44,446 nucleotides of DNA from Erysipelotrichaceae bacterium (GTDB taxonomy: Bacteria > Bacillota_I > Bacilli_A > Erysipelotrichales > Erysipelotrichaceae): the NCBI GenBank assembly GCA_021209625.1, contig JAJOHZ010000003.1, positions 1-44,446 on the forward strand. The letters run 5' to 3'. This document shows, piece after piece, positions 1 through 8,043 of this stretch (within the stretch, counting starts at the first letter, position 1; each line of letters begins with the position of its first letter). The position numbers and the translations under genes are program-made. The notes beneath the pieces are model-generated. The model did no database searches. It saw nothing but the letters and a program-made list of their open reading frames with translations, and had not been told where the DNA came from.

Positions 1-29
1 TTGACATCAGGAATCTAAAAGGATATAAT
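1..29 (+). promoter_or_regulatory. Promoter of the asnA T-box transcript
   Basis: A consensus sigma-A-type promoter is visible: TTGACA at 1-6, a 17-base spacer and TATAAT at 24-29. It lies directly upstream of the T-box leader and should drive asnA. Confidence 0.85.
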
Positions 30-44
30 TCAAAAAATCGATGA

Positions 45-308
45 AGGAAAGAAGTAACCTACTATCAAGGTATCAGTGAGTTAGGAGAGTGAAAACTAAC
101 ACCAATTGGAGTAGATGAATAACATTCTGAAGATCCTTACTGAAACGTTGTGCGTAGGCTAAGGCGGGTGCATCCGTTAAAAATGCTAGACTTGCTAGAG
201 TCAAAAGAGACCAACAACATTGGTAATTTGGGTGGCACCGCGGATAAAACATGCTTATTCGTCCCATAGTAATCATCACTATGTGACTAATAGGCTTTTC
301 TTTTGGTC
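45..308 (+). promoter_or_regulatory. T-box riboswitch leader, Asn specifier
   Basis: The hallmark T-box sequence GGGTGGCACCGCGG sits at 230-243, followed by a CGTCCC strand (about 268-273) that completes the antiterminator. A competing terminator hairpin (about 268-292, arms around CATAGT and ACTATG) is followed by a T-rich tract before 308. The stem I region holds an AAC triplet at 121-123 in the position expected of the specifier codon, matching asparagine. T-box leaders bind uncharged tRNA and permit readthrough when it is scarce, so asparagine starvation should switch on asnA. The specifier assignment is by eye and less sure than the T-box call. Confidence 0.9.
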
Positions 309-328
309 TTTATGGAAAAGGAGACACC

Positions 329-1274
329 ATGAAAAACAAACATCAACTTATCAATGAATTAAAACAGGTATTTAGTCAAACGCTTTGCAATGTATTGAAT
401 TTGACTCGAGTTGAAGCTCCACTCTTTGTCTTAAGTGACAGTGGACTACAGGATGAACTTGATGGAAGACAATCATCCATTTCTTTTAATGTGTCGTCTG
501 GTAAGCAAGCTGAGATAGTGCATTCACTTGCTAAATGGAAACGTCTAGCATTAAAAGCGTTATGGATACAAGGTGTATGAAGGAATTCTTACAGATATGA
601 AAGCCATTCGAACAGGCGAAATACTTGACTCTCTTCACTCTTACTATGTTGATCAATGGGACTGGGAGAAAGTAATTGATGTGGAAGATAGAAATATTGA
701 CTATCTCAAAAAGATTGTCAATCAAATCTATCAATCTATTCTAGACACTGTGACGTGGATGCAGTTTCAAGGCTATGAAGTACCAAATTTACCGAAAAAA
801 GTGCTGTTCATTAGTTCAGAAGAACTACTTCAACGCTATCCTTTACTAACATCCAAACAACGTGAAAATGAGATATGTAAAGAATTTGGTGCTGTATTCA
901 TACTTGGTATTGGAGCGAAACTAAGTGATGGTTTTATTCATGATGAGCGAAGTCCTGATTATGATGACTGGTCACTTAATGGTGATTTACTTGTCTATTC
1001 AAATTTACTTAAACAAGCTGTTGAACTATCCTCTATGGGGATCAGAGTCAATAAGCATTCTCTACTCCAACAGTTAACAACATCCAACACACTCAATAGA
1101 ATCGATAAGCCTTATCATCAAATGATTCTAAATGAACAACTACCTTACACCATTGGGGGAGGAATAGGGCAATCCAGATTGTGTATGTTTCTGCTTCAAC
1201 AACAGCATATTGGACAAGTTCAATGTTCATATTGGGAAGAAACCACTTATGATCAATATGAAGATATATTGTAG
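329..1274 (+). CDS. asnA: Aspartate-ammonia ligase AsnA (interrupted by an apparent 1-base insertion)
   Basis: This is the ammonia-dependent asparagine synthetase, which makes asparagine from aspartate, ammonia and ATP in the cytoplasm. The N-terminal piece (329-580) carries the conserved NLTRVEAPLFV and IVHSLAKWKR segments; the C-terminal piece carries YVDQWDWEKVI near its start and the GGGIGQSRLCM motif near its end. The two lie in different frames. Dropping one A from the AAAA run at 553-556 gives a continuous LKRYGY-VYEGILTDM junction and a protein of about 314 residues, close to the usual 330. The Asn T-box immediately upstream supports the assignment. Start ATG 329 follows AAAGGAGA. The frameshift is probably a consensus error, because the rest of both parts is well conserved. 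Confidence 0.9.
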
Positions 1275-1336
1275 ATTGATGAACTATCCATACTTTTTTA
1301 GTAGGGTAAGAAAGTTATAAGGATAAGTATTAAAAC

Positions 1337-1360
1337 ATGTGATTCTTATGTGAATCACAT
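1337..1360 (+). repeat. Perfect 9-bp inverted repeat upstream of the two-component system
   Basis: ATGTGATTC at 1337-1345 and GAATCACAT at 1352-1360 are perfect reverse complements separated by six bases. It lies between asnA and its terminator, about 80 bases before the response regulator start. It could be an operator or an RNA hairpin; no T-tract follows, so it is not a terminator by itself. Confidence 0.6.
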
Positions 1361-1381
1361 AATTCGATGGATAGTCAATGC

Positions 1382-1406
1382 AGAACGCGACTAAGCGTTC
1401 TTTTTT
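1382..1406 (+). terminator. Intrinsic terminator after asnA
   Basis: AGAACGC (1382-1388) pairs with GCGTTCT (1395-1401) and is followed by a run of T, a standard Rho-independent terminator. Confidence 0.8.
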
Positions 1407-1441
1407 GTGTTAAAATAGCATCAATAAAGGATGGTGATGAT

Positions 1442-2098
1442 ATGAAGCATATCATTGGATTAGTTGAAGATGAAAAAGATCTTGGTGAACTTGTCAAAAG
1501 CTATCTAGAACGAGAAGGGTATCAAGTTAATGTGTATATGACCTATCAAGCAGGATTAGCCCATGTGGCTGATGATGTTTCCATGTGGATATTGGATATC
1601 ATGCTTGATGAGAAGAGTGGGTTTGATTTATTAGAGAAAATTCGCTTTAATAAACCTTCCATTCCTGTCATTTTTATGTCTGCTCGTGATCAAGAGTTTG
1701 ATCGCATTATTGGTTTGGAAAAAGGATCAGATGATTATATCACCAAACCGTTTTCACCCAAAGAGCTTGTGTTACGGGTCAATAATGTATTAAAACGAGT
1801 GTATAAAGAAGGGTTCTCAATCTTAGAGATTGATGGTTATGTTGTGGATGAAAACCAACGTAAAGTGTTCTCTAATCAAATGGATTTAGAGTTAACCACT
1901 AAAGAATTTGATTTACTGATCTTGTTTGTAAGAAACAAAGGGGTTGCGTTCTCACGTGAGCAAATCCTCAATAAAGTGTGGGAAACCAATTACTATGGCT
2001 CTGATCGTGTGGTTGATGACACCATGAGACGCTTACGAAAGAAATGTCCTAACCTAACGATCGCAACAATCTATGGTTATGGATACCGTTGGGGATAA
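1442..2098 (+). CDS. OmpR/PhoB-family response regulator
   Basis: This 218-residue DNA-binding response regulator has an N-terminal receiver domain (about 1-115) and a C-terminal winged-helix domain (about 125-218). Visible receiver residues are the acidic pair in LVEDEKD, phospho-acceptor Asp52 in WILDIML, and the KPF lysine near residue 101. The wHTH shows the typical ELTTKEFDLL and VDDTMRRLRKK segments. ATG 1442 is chosen because AAGGATGG precedes it; upstream codons in the same frame overlap the terminator. The partner kinase starts three bases after its stop. The stimulus and targets cannot be read from the sequence. Confidence 0.92.
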   Translation: MKHIIGLVEDEKDLGELVKSYLEREGYQVNVYMTYQAGLAHVADDVSMWILDIMLDEKSGFDLLEKIRFNKPSIPVIFMSARDQEFDRIIGLEKGSDDYITKPFSPKELVLRVNNVLKRVYKEGFSILEIDGYVVDENQRKVFSNQMDLELTTKEFDLLILFVRNKGVAFSREQILNKVWETNYYGSDRVVDDTMRRLRKKCPNLTIATIYGYGYRWG

Positions 2099-2101
2099 GT
2101 T

Positions 2102-3421
2102 ATGTTTCGACGATTCTATAAACGATTATCATTAGCTCAACAACTTTTAGGGGTAATGTTAATCTTTATTACAGTGTTTTCAATCTTATTCTTATCCATT
2201 CTTTCACTTAACATTGATGCGTTTGTCCGCAATCAGATGTATGGTATTATCAAACGTACTCAAAACAACATCATTTACAACTATCGACTCTCGTTAAGAG
2301 AAGAACTTTTGTATGGGGCTAATGACCCTAACATCATTCACGTCATCTTTACTCATAATGGTGATGTGATTACTTCCAATAATTTACCTCTAATTTCTAA
2401 TACTTTATTTACAGAAATCAAGGATTTTGCGCTTTCTCAAACGACAGGAACACAAGATTATATCTCCCATTCCGATCATCGTAAGTTGCTTTATACCATT
2501 ACTCGTATCGATCCAGACACGGCCATCATGACGGCCATCTCTAACAATTATCGCGACGAATTTAAAACATCACTCTTAAATAATACTGTTAATATTTTGG
2601 TAACAGTGACAGGCATATTATTTTTACTACTAATGGCTTGGGTTGCTACCATCATCCGACCACTTAATCAAATTCGATCGTATGTGGAAAAGCGACGATT
2701 AGGTCAAGATGTTCAACTTAATGTGGACCGCGAGGATGAAATTGGCGATTTAGCCAAAGCTTTAGTGGCCATGAATATTGAAGTGAAACGGGCGTATGAA
2801 CAAAAAGAAGAAATGATTCACAACATCTCTCATGATTTAAAAACACCTATCGCAACCATACGTTCCTACTCAGAAAGTATTTTAGATGGTGTTTATCCTT
2901 ATGACACATTAGAAAAAAGTGTTGATGTCATCCTTCAACATGCCAACCGCTTAGAAGCTAAAGTCAAAGGATTACTGACCCTTAATCGAGTTGATTATGT
3001 GTCGAAAGATCCGACCATGATGGTAAGCATAGATATGAAGAAAGTGGTGGAAGAAGCTATCCTTTCCATGAAAGTCATTCGACCTAACATTAATATTGAA
3101 ATGAACATTGAAAATCATACTTTCTTTGGGATTGAAGAACCTTGGAGAATACTGTGTGAGAATTTGATTGATAATGCCTTAAGGTATGCACAAACAAAGA
3201 TTGTGATTAAGGTGAAGGGCAAAACCTTAGAAGTATTCAATGATGGTGAACCCATTGAAGCAGAGCGTATTCATCGTTTGTTTATTCCTTATGAAAAAGG
3301 TAAGAATGGTAATTTTGGTCTGGGATTAGCGATTGTAAAGAAGATTGCGAATACCTTCAATTGTACTGTGAGTGCTAAAAATCATAAGGAAGGAGTAAGC
3401 TTCATCGTGAAGGGGAATTAG
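2102..3421 (+). CDS. Membrane sensor histidine kinase
   Basis: This 439-residue protein has a first membrane segment at about 13-36, an extracytoplasmic domain of roughly 125 residues, a second membrane segment at about 164-187, and a HAMP linker (about 188-237). The phospho-acceptor His is near residue 243 in HNISHDLKTPI, the N box is NLIDNALRYA near 353, and the ATP-binding G boxes are NDGEP and GLGLAIVKKIA near 405. It therefore should autophosphorylate and pass phosphate to Asp52 of the regulator encoded just upstream. The two genes form an operon. The sensor domain is not one I recognise, so the ligand is unknown. Confidence 0.92.
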   Translation: MFRRFYKRLSLAQQLLGVMLIFITVFSILFLSILSLNIDAFVRNQMYGIIKRTQNNIIYNYRLSLREELLYGANDPNIIHVIFTHNGDVITSNNLPLISNTLFTEIKDFALSQTTGTQDYISHSDHRKLLYTITRIDPDTAIMTAISNNYRDEFKTSLLNNTVNILVTVTGILFLLLMAWVATIIRPLNQIRSYVEKRRLGQDVQLNVDREDEIGDLAKALVAMNIEVKRAYEQKEEMIHNISHDLKTPIATIRSYSESILDGVYPYDTLEKSVDVILQHANRLEAKVKGLLTLNRVDYVSKDPTMMVSIDMKKVVEEAILSMKVIRPNINIEMNIENHTFFGIEEPWRILCENLIDNALRYAQTKIVIKVKGKTLEVFNDGEPIEAERIHRLFIPYEKGKNGNFGLGLAIVKKIANTFNCTVSAKNHKEGVSFIVKGN

Positions 3422-3459
3422 GAATACTTTTTTAAAAACATGTGTAGAACCATAACTTT

Positions 3460-3489
3460 TTGTTAATATAATAAATGAACTGATATAAT
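3460..3489 (+). promoter_or_regulatory. Promoter of the zinc-ribbon gene
   Basis: TTGTTA at 3460-3465 and TATAAT at 3484-3489 are separated by 18 bases, with an extended TG two bases before the -10 box. This is a plausible sigma-A promoter for the short gene at 3513. Confidence 0.6.
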
Positions 3490-3512
3490 GATGAAAAGTA
3501 GGGGGAAATACA

Positions 3513-3719
3513 ATGAAGTGTCCGTATTGTAATCAAGATATGATTCTAGGGTATATCTACGGGGATAGATATGCTTTGAAATGGTCAAGTCAAAAGCTTT
3601 TCTTAGGGTTATGGGTTCAAAATGCAATAAAACTAGGTAACTTTGATGATCATTTTTCCAGACCACGAGTAGAGACTTACTCTTGTGATCCATGCAAGAA
3701 AATGATCATCAATAACTAA
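3513..3719 (+). CDS. Small zinc-ribbon protein (DUF6487-like)
   Basis: This 68-residue protein begins with a CPYC pair (Cys3, Cys6) and ends with a CDPC pair near residues 58-61, a layout that should bind one zinc ion. The start follows AGGGGGA at a good distance. It resembles short zinc-ribbon proteins of the DUF6487 type found in Bacillota; function is not established. It has its own promoter and shares a bidirectional terminator with the convergent SPFH gene. Confidence 0.75.
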   Translation: MKCPYCNQDMILGYIYGDRYALKWSSQKLFLGLWVQNAIKLGNFDDHFSRPRVETYSCDPCKKMIINN

Positions 3720-3756
3720 ATCATTGACTTGTGGTTCACTGTTTTACAAGATAAAA

Positions 3757-3783
3757 AAACATCCTTTTTTGCAAGGATGTTTT
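3757..3783. terminator. Bidirectional intrinsic terminator
   Basis: AAACATCCTT and AAGGATGTTT form a 10-bp stem flanked by A and T runs on the two sides, so it can end both the zinc-ribbon transcript (+) and the SPFH operon (-). Confidence 0.8.
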
Positions 3784-3786
3784 CAG

Positions 3787-4698
3787 TTATCTCTTGTCGC
3801 CTCCGAGTAATGCTTGAGCGCTAGTAAGAAGTCCAGCCATATCTTGAATGTTTGAAGGAATGATAATCTTAGTTGCTTGTCCATTAGCTACTCTTTCAAA
3901 TGTTTCAAATCCACGAAGTGTGATGTAAGCTTGGTCTGGAGCAGCATTCTTGAGGAGTTCAACCCCTTTAGCTTGAGCTTCGTAGACACGTTCAATGGCT
4001 TCAGCTTCCCCTTCAGCTTCGCGAATTAAGGATTGCTTCTTCGCTTCAGCACGTAGGATTGCAGATTCTTTTTCCCCTTCAGCAATAAGAATTGCAGAAC
4101 GTTTTTCCCCTTCAGCAATTAAGATGGAAGAACGGCGTTCACGCTCAGCTCTCATTTGTTTTTCCATGGCATCTTGAATATCACGTGGAGGTTGAATGTT
4201 CTTCACTTCCACACGGTTAACTTTAATACCCCAAGCATCAGTGGCTTCATCAAGAATACTTCTCATCTTAGAGTTAATGATTTCACGTGAAGTTAAGGAT
4301 TCATCAAGTTCAAGTTCCCCGATGATATTACGTAGGGTTGTAGCAGTTAAGTTTTCAATCGCTCCAATAGGATTAATAACCCCATAAACATACAGTTTAG
4401 GATCTAGAATTGAGAAGTAAACCACTGTATCAATCATCATGGTCACGTTATCTTTCGTGATAACAGGTTGTGGAGCAAAATCTTTCACGTATTCTTTTAA
4501 AGTTACACGTGCAGCTACACGATCAAGAATTGGAATAATGAAATGTAAACCTTGGTAAAGTGTACGATCATAGGCTCCTAAACGTTCAACAACAAGCGAG
4601 AATGATTGAGGTACAACACGGACGGTGTAGGATAAAATGATAATAGCAACAATCAATAAAGCGACTAATAAGATTAAAAATGGTAAAGCTTCAGGCAT
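3787..4698 (-). CDS. SPFH/Band 7 membrane protein (QmcA/HflC-like)
   Basis: This 303-residue protein has one N-terminal membrane segment (about 5-26) followed by an SPFH (prohibitin homology) domain (about 30-190) and a long charged helical tail. The tail contains near-repeats around SAILIAEGEK and SAILRAEAKK (about 190-235), typical of the coiled coil by which SPFH proteins oligomerise into membrane rings. It ends without a second membrane span. It is the last gene of a three-gene minus-strand operon after an NfeD-like gene, the classical pairing for bacterial membrane-domain organisers linked to envelope quality control. Start ATG at 4698 follows GGAAAGGAAA. Confidence 0.93.
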   Translation of the reverse strand: MPEALPFLILLVALLIVAIIILSYTVRVVPQSFSLVVERLGAYDRTLYQGLHFIIPILDRVAARVTLKEYVKDFAPQPVITKDNVTMMIDTVVYFSILDPKLYVYGVINPIGAIENLTATTLRNIIGELELDESLTSREIINSKMRSILDEATDAWGIKVNRVEVKNIQPPRDIQDAMEKQMRAERERRSSILIAEGEKRSAILIAEGEKESAILRAEAKKQSLIREAEGEAEAIERVYEAQAKGVELLKNAAPDQAYITLRGFETFERVANGQATKIIIPSNIQDMAGLLTSAQALLGGDKR

Positions 4699-4712
4699 AC
4701 GTATTTCCTTTC

Positions 4713-5141
4713 CTAGCTTACTGCTTTAACAATAAGCTTCGCTCCTTCTAAAGCAACGACTTCAACTAAAACACCTTGTTCAATAGGCTCTTTATCAATG
4801 GATTGAACACTCCATACTGAACCAAACACTTTGACTTGTCCCCAACTGGTTGATGTGATAGGGACGAGTAGTGTTGCTCTTGCGCCAATCACACGATCTT
4901 GGTTGGTAGGGACGGTATTTCCTCTAAAATACTCTGAAGCAAGAGGTCTAATCGCAAGCAGTGATGCTACAGAGACCACAAGAAACATAATGAATTGCAA
5001 AGCAATGTTTCCGCCTAACCAAAGTACAATAAGAGCAACTAACGATCCTAAAGAAAACCAAATTGAAACCAAAGTTCCTGCTGTTTCTACCTCAATAAGA
5101 AGGGTAGCAATTAATAGTATCATCCAAATCCAAAGTTCCAT
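4713..5141 (-). CDS. NfeD-family membrane protein (short form)
   Basis: This 142-residue protein has about three or four membrane helices in residues 1-70 and a C-terminal soluble OB-fold-like domain (about 80-142), with the conserved pattern around GARATLLVPI and GQVKVFGSVWS. This matches short NfeD proteins (NfeD1b/YbbK-like), which lack the ClpP-like protease domain and partner with SPFH proteins. The SPFH gene follows 14 bases downstream. Start ATG at 5141 follows a full AAGGAGGTG site. Confidence 0.9.
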   Translation of the reverse strand: MELWIWMILLIATLLIEVETAGTLVSIWFSLGSLVALIVLWLGGNIALQFIMFLVVSVASLLAIRPLASEYFRGNTVPTNQDRVIGARATLLVPITSTSWGQVKVFGSVWSVQSIDKEPIEQGVLVEVVALEGAKLIVKAVS

Positions 5142-5155
5142 AATGCGTCACCTCC

Positions 5156-5524
5156 TTAAGGGTGTATTTGTGTGAGATCAATAATGAGCATCTGATTCTT
5201 TGCATCATAGTTGGCCAAGAAACGTTGACCACTAAGCGGTTGTTTAATCAAAGCACTAATATCATCACACACCAACTTATTACTAATTCTACCATATCCC
5301 TTGCCAATTGACACCTTGTGGAGCTGTTCAAGTGGAACAAGTTTTAAATCCACTTCTCTCTTACTCACAGGCTTTATCGCAACTTTAAGCGCATCCTTAT
5401 TAAAGCCGATTGTGACGTAGCGAACCTCACTGAAGTGTGAGGCTGCCGAGGCATTAAGCGTAATATTGGTGGGGTAAACTCTTACAATTAAAGCATGAGC
5501 ATTCCCGGTAACCCATTCAAACAT
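5156..5524 (-). CDS. Conserved-looking small protein, unknown function
   Basis: I do not recognise this 122-residue protein. It has no signal peptide, membrane segment or metal motif; it looks soluble with a mixed alpha/beta pattern. It is the first gene of the minus-strand operon with NfeD-like and SPFH genes, 14 bases before the NfeD start, so a role connected with that membrane system is possible but only by context. AAGGAGG at the right distance supports ATG 5524, and a good promoter lies just upstream. Confidence 0.75.
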   Translation of the reverse strand: MFEWVTGNAHALIVRVYPTNITLNASAASHFSEVRYVTIGFNKDALKVAIKPVSKREVDLKLVPLEQLHKVSIGKGYGRISNKLVCDDISALIKQPLSGQRFLANYDAKNQMLIIDLTQIHP

Positions 5525-5545
5525 AGCATTAACCTCCTTGTCATC

Positions 5546-5574
5546 ATTATATTATTTTTCTTACAATACTTCAA
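5546..5574 (-). promoter_or_regulatory. Promoter of the unknown-NfeD-SPFH operon
   Basis: On the minus strand TTGAAG (5574-5569) and TATAAT (5551-5546) are 17 bases apart, upstream of the gene at 5524. Confidence 0.7.
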
Positions 5575-5594
5575 TATCTTTATTATGGTAAAGA

Positions 5595-5628
5595 TGATAA
5601 AGTGAATGAAATTAGGTATAATAAGACC
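5595..5628 (+). promoter_or_regulatory. Promoter giving a probable leaderless start for the alpha/beta hydrolase
   Basis: TATAAT lies at 5617-5622 and the ATG begins at 5629, so transcription should start at or next to the start codon. No ribosome binding site is present. The -35 element (TGATAA, 5595-5600) is weak. Confidence 0.6.
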
Positions 5629-6384
5629 ATGAATGAGATATTTACCTTTAAAAACCAAGACATTCACTATCGATATCATCAAAAGTCAGACACCACACTG
5701 GTGTTTTTGCACGGTTGGGGTCAATCCATGATCATGATGGAACCGATTGAAATGTCTTTTCAACCCCATTTTTCAACGTTAAACCTTGACTTTCCAGGAT
5801 TTGGACTAAGTGCTCCACTCAATGATGTGTGGAGTATTACTGACTATGCGGATGGGATTGAAGCACTGCTTAACCATTTAAATGTTCAAAACCCCGTGTT
5901 TGTGGCACACTCCTTTGGAGCAAGAGTTGCCCTCATCTTAGCCTCTCGTCTTCAACCAAAGCAAATGATATTAACAGGAGCAGCAGGTTTAAAACCAAGA
6001 TTGTCGCTAGGAACCCATCTTAAGATAAGAACTTATAAACTACTAAAGATTGGACTTCGTTTGCCTTTTGTTGGAAAACATTTACTTCCTTTAAAAACCT
6101 TCTTTGGAAGTGAAGATTATAAACAAACCACAGGGGCGTTAAGACAAACCTTTGTGAAGGTAGTGAATGAGGACTTATCTCCTTTACTAAAGCAGATCAC
6201 AACATCGACGTTGCTTATTTGGGGAGATAAGGATGATGCGACTCCACTTTGGATGGGAAAAACCATGGAGAAGCACATGAAGGACGCAGCCTTGATCATC
6301 TATGAAGACGATGATCATTATGCTTACTATCATCAATTAAAACGAACCATCAAAATCATTGAAGCATTTGTACAACAGAAATGA
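5629..6384 (+). CDS. Alpha/beta-fold hydrolase
   Basis: This 251-residue protein has the alpha/beta hydrolase pattern: an HGWG oxyanion-hole motif near residue 25, a nucleophile elbow AHSFGA with Ser near 98, Asp in WGDKDDATP near 201, and His in DDHYAYY near 230. The first Gly of the usual GxSxG elbow is Ala. It is a cytoplasmic hydrolase of unknown substrate, similar to many small esterase-like proteins. The ATG at 5629 is preferred over an upstream GTG because the -10 box would lie inside the longer reading frame. Its stop overlaps the beginning of the MurF reading frame. Confidence 0.85.
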   Translation: MNEIFTFKNQDIHYRYHQKSDTTLVFLHGWGQSMIMMEPIEMSFQPHFSTLNLDFPGFGLSAPLNDVWSITDYADGIEALLNHLNVQNPVFVAHSFGARVALILASRLQPKQMILTGAAGLKPRLSLGTHLKIRTYKLLKIGLRLPFVGKHLLPLKTFFGSEDYKQTTGALRQTFVKVVNEDLSPLLKQITTSTLLIWGDKDDATPLWMGKTMEKHMKDAALIIYEDDDHYAYYHQLKRTIKIIEAFVQQK

Positions 6385-6392
6385 GGGATATT

Positions 6393-7979
6393 ATGACATT
6401 AGAAACCATTCTATTGATTCTTGTGATGGCATTAGCATTATGGCCAAGAATGAAGCATGCTCTTCATATGTTTCAACAAAATCGTTATGAACACCCTCGC
6501 TATATTCCTTGGGTGCTTCAAAGTAAGACCACATGGTCCTTGTTCTTTTCTTCACTGCTCATGGGCGTGGTGATTATTTTAAGTGTCATCATTGAGATTC
6601 CTTATGTCAGTATCGGGTTATATCTTGGATTGTTTGCCTTGTATTGGGTCTTTAAATCAAAAACCAAGCATGTCAAGCCACTTGTCATCACTGCCCGTGT
6701 CACGCGTCAAATCGTTGTGTTTTATGTCTTGATTATTCTTGTCTTGGCATCCATTACACTGATTTCATTAGAAGCCTCGTTTAGAAATCTATTCCTTGGA
6801 TTAACCCTACTTGTGATGCATGTTTTAATTCATTTCATGATGATGATTGTAGGGTATTTGACCGCTCCTTTAGAAAAAATGGTTCATGCTCATTTCATGC
6901 GCATGACACGCAAAATCCTTAAACAACATTCCCGTCTCATTACCATTGGAATTACAGGGAGTTATGGTAAAACCACATCAAAGAACATCATGCATGAAGT
7001 ATTGAGTTCTTCATTTTACACCCTCATGACACCAGCTTCTTTCAATACCCCTATGGGCATCACCAAAACGGTAAGAGAATTACTCAAACCCATACATCAA
7101 GTGTTTGTGTGTGAAATGGGAGCAGACAAGGTGAATGAAATCCATGTGTTAATGAACATGGTTAAACCACAGTTTGGGATTGTGACCGAAGTCGGTCCAC
7201 AACATTTAGATACCTTTAAAACTCAAGACAATATACTCAAAGAAAAAATGAAGATGATTGAAGAACTTCCTTTAAGTGGGTGTGGCTTTATCAACTATGA
7301 CAATGAACTCATTCGCTCTTATCACATTAAGAGTAAAGTTCCCGTCGTAAAGGTTGGATTGGAACATCCAGAGTGTGATTATCGTGGTGAAAACATTGTG
7401 ATCACCAATCGTGGATGCCAGTTCGATGTGGTTACTAAGGATGGGTTACGTCAACCTTTAGAGACAAAGCTGCTTGGAAGACACAATGTCATGAATATTC
7501 TTTTTGCGGTTGCGGTTGCACGACACCTGCAAGTGGATTGGGATGATATTGCAAAGGCCATCAAACAACTTAAACCTGTCTCCCATCGTTTAGAACCAAA
7601 AGTCATGTTTGGGTTGAATGTGATTGACAATGCCTACAATTCTAATCCTCAAAGTGCGAAGCATTCGCTTGAAGTGCTTAAAATGATGCCAGGAATACGC
7701 TTTTTAATTACTCCTGGTATGGTTGAGTTAGGTGAGAAGACCGATCAATATAATGAGACCTTTGGCGCAAACATGATTAACCATGTGGATGAGGTCATTC
7801 TCATTGGAAAGAATCGATCACTTCCTATTCAAAAAGGCCTCATGAACAGTGGTTTTGATATGAACCATGTTCATGTGGTGAACTCCACTTCTGAAGCTTT
7901 TGAATTGATTAAGAAAAAGGCAACCCCTGCCGACAGTATCCTTATTGAAAATGATTTACCAGACGCATTCATTCATTAA
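6393..7979 (+). CDS. murF: MurF-type Mur ligase with N-terminal membrane domain
   Basis: The C-terminal part (about 180-528) is a Mur ligase: the ATP-binding loop GITGSYGKTTSK, a FNTPMG segment, an EMGADK segment, GRHNVMNILFA, SHRLEPK, and the DNAYNSNPQSA motif characteristic of MurF. MurF adds D-Ala-D-Ala to the UDP-MurNAc-tripeptide. The Ddl gene that makes D-Ala-D-Ala lies one gene downstream, supporting this role. Unusually, residues 1-170 contain about five membrane helices in place of the normal N-terminal UDP-MurNAc-binding domain. ATG 6393 follows GAGGG; an in-frame ATG at 6381 lacks a site. A distinct Mur ligase substrate cannot be excluded. Confidence 0.85.
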   Translation: MTLETILLILVMALALWPRMKHALHMFQQNRYEHPRYIPWVLQSKTTWSLFFSSLLMGVVIILSVIIEIPYVSIGLYLGLFALYWVFKSKTKHVKPLVITARVTRQIVVFYVLIILVLASITLISLEASFRNLFLGLTLLVMHVLIHFMMMIVGYLTAPLEKMVHAHFMRMTRKILKQHSRLITIGITGSYGKTTSKNIMHEVLSSSFYTLMTPASFNTPMGITKTVRELLKPIHQVFVCEMGADKVNEIHVLMNMVKPQFGIVTEVGPQHLDTFKTQDNILKEKMKMIEELPLSGCGFINYDNELIRSYHIKSKVPVVKVGLEHPECDYRGENIVITNRGCQFDVVTKDGLRQPLETKLLGRHNVMNILFAVAVARHLQVDWDDIAKAIKQLKPVSHRLEPKVMFGLNVIDNAYNSNPQSAKHSLEVLKMMPGIRFLITPGMVELGEKTDQYNETFGANMINHVDEVILIGKNRSLPIQKGLMNSGFDMNHVHVVNSTSEAFELIKKKATPADSILIENDLPDAFIH

Positions 7980-7992
7980 TGCGTCTTTTTTT
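7961..7992 (+). terminator. Intrinsic terminator overlapping the murF stop
   Basis: AGACGCATT (7961-7969) pairs with AATGCGTCT (7978-7986) and is followed by eight or more T. The 3' arm overlaps the stop codon. Confidence 0.8.
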
Positions 7993-8043
7993 TTAAGTGC
8001 AACATCTCATGGTTTGGAGTATAATGTGAAAGAGAGAAAAACC

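Noticed and set aside
73-279. Minus-strand ORF of 68 codons in the T-box region
   Set aside because: It lies across a conserved T-box leader, has no ribosome binding site and no recognisable protein features.
1337-1360. CRP/FNR-type binding site
   Set aside because: TGTGA and TCACA are present, but 12 bases apart rather than the six expected for CRP, so the match does not hold.
3995-4387. Plus-strand ORFs rich in Ser/Ala repeats
   Set aside because: They are antisense shadows of the repetitive coiled-coil region of the SPFH gene.
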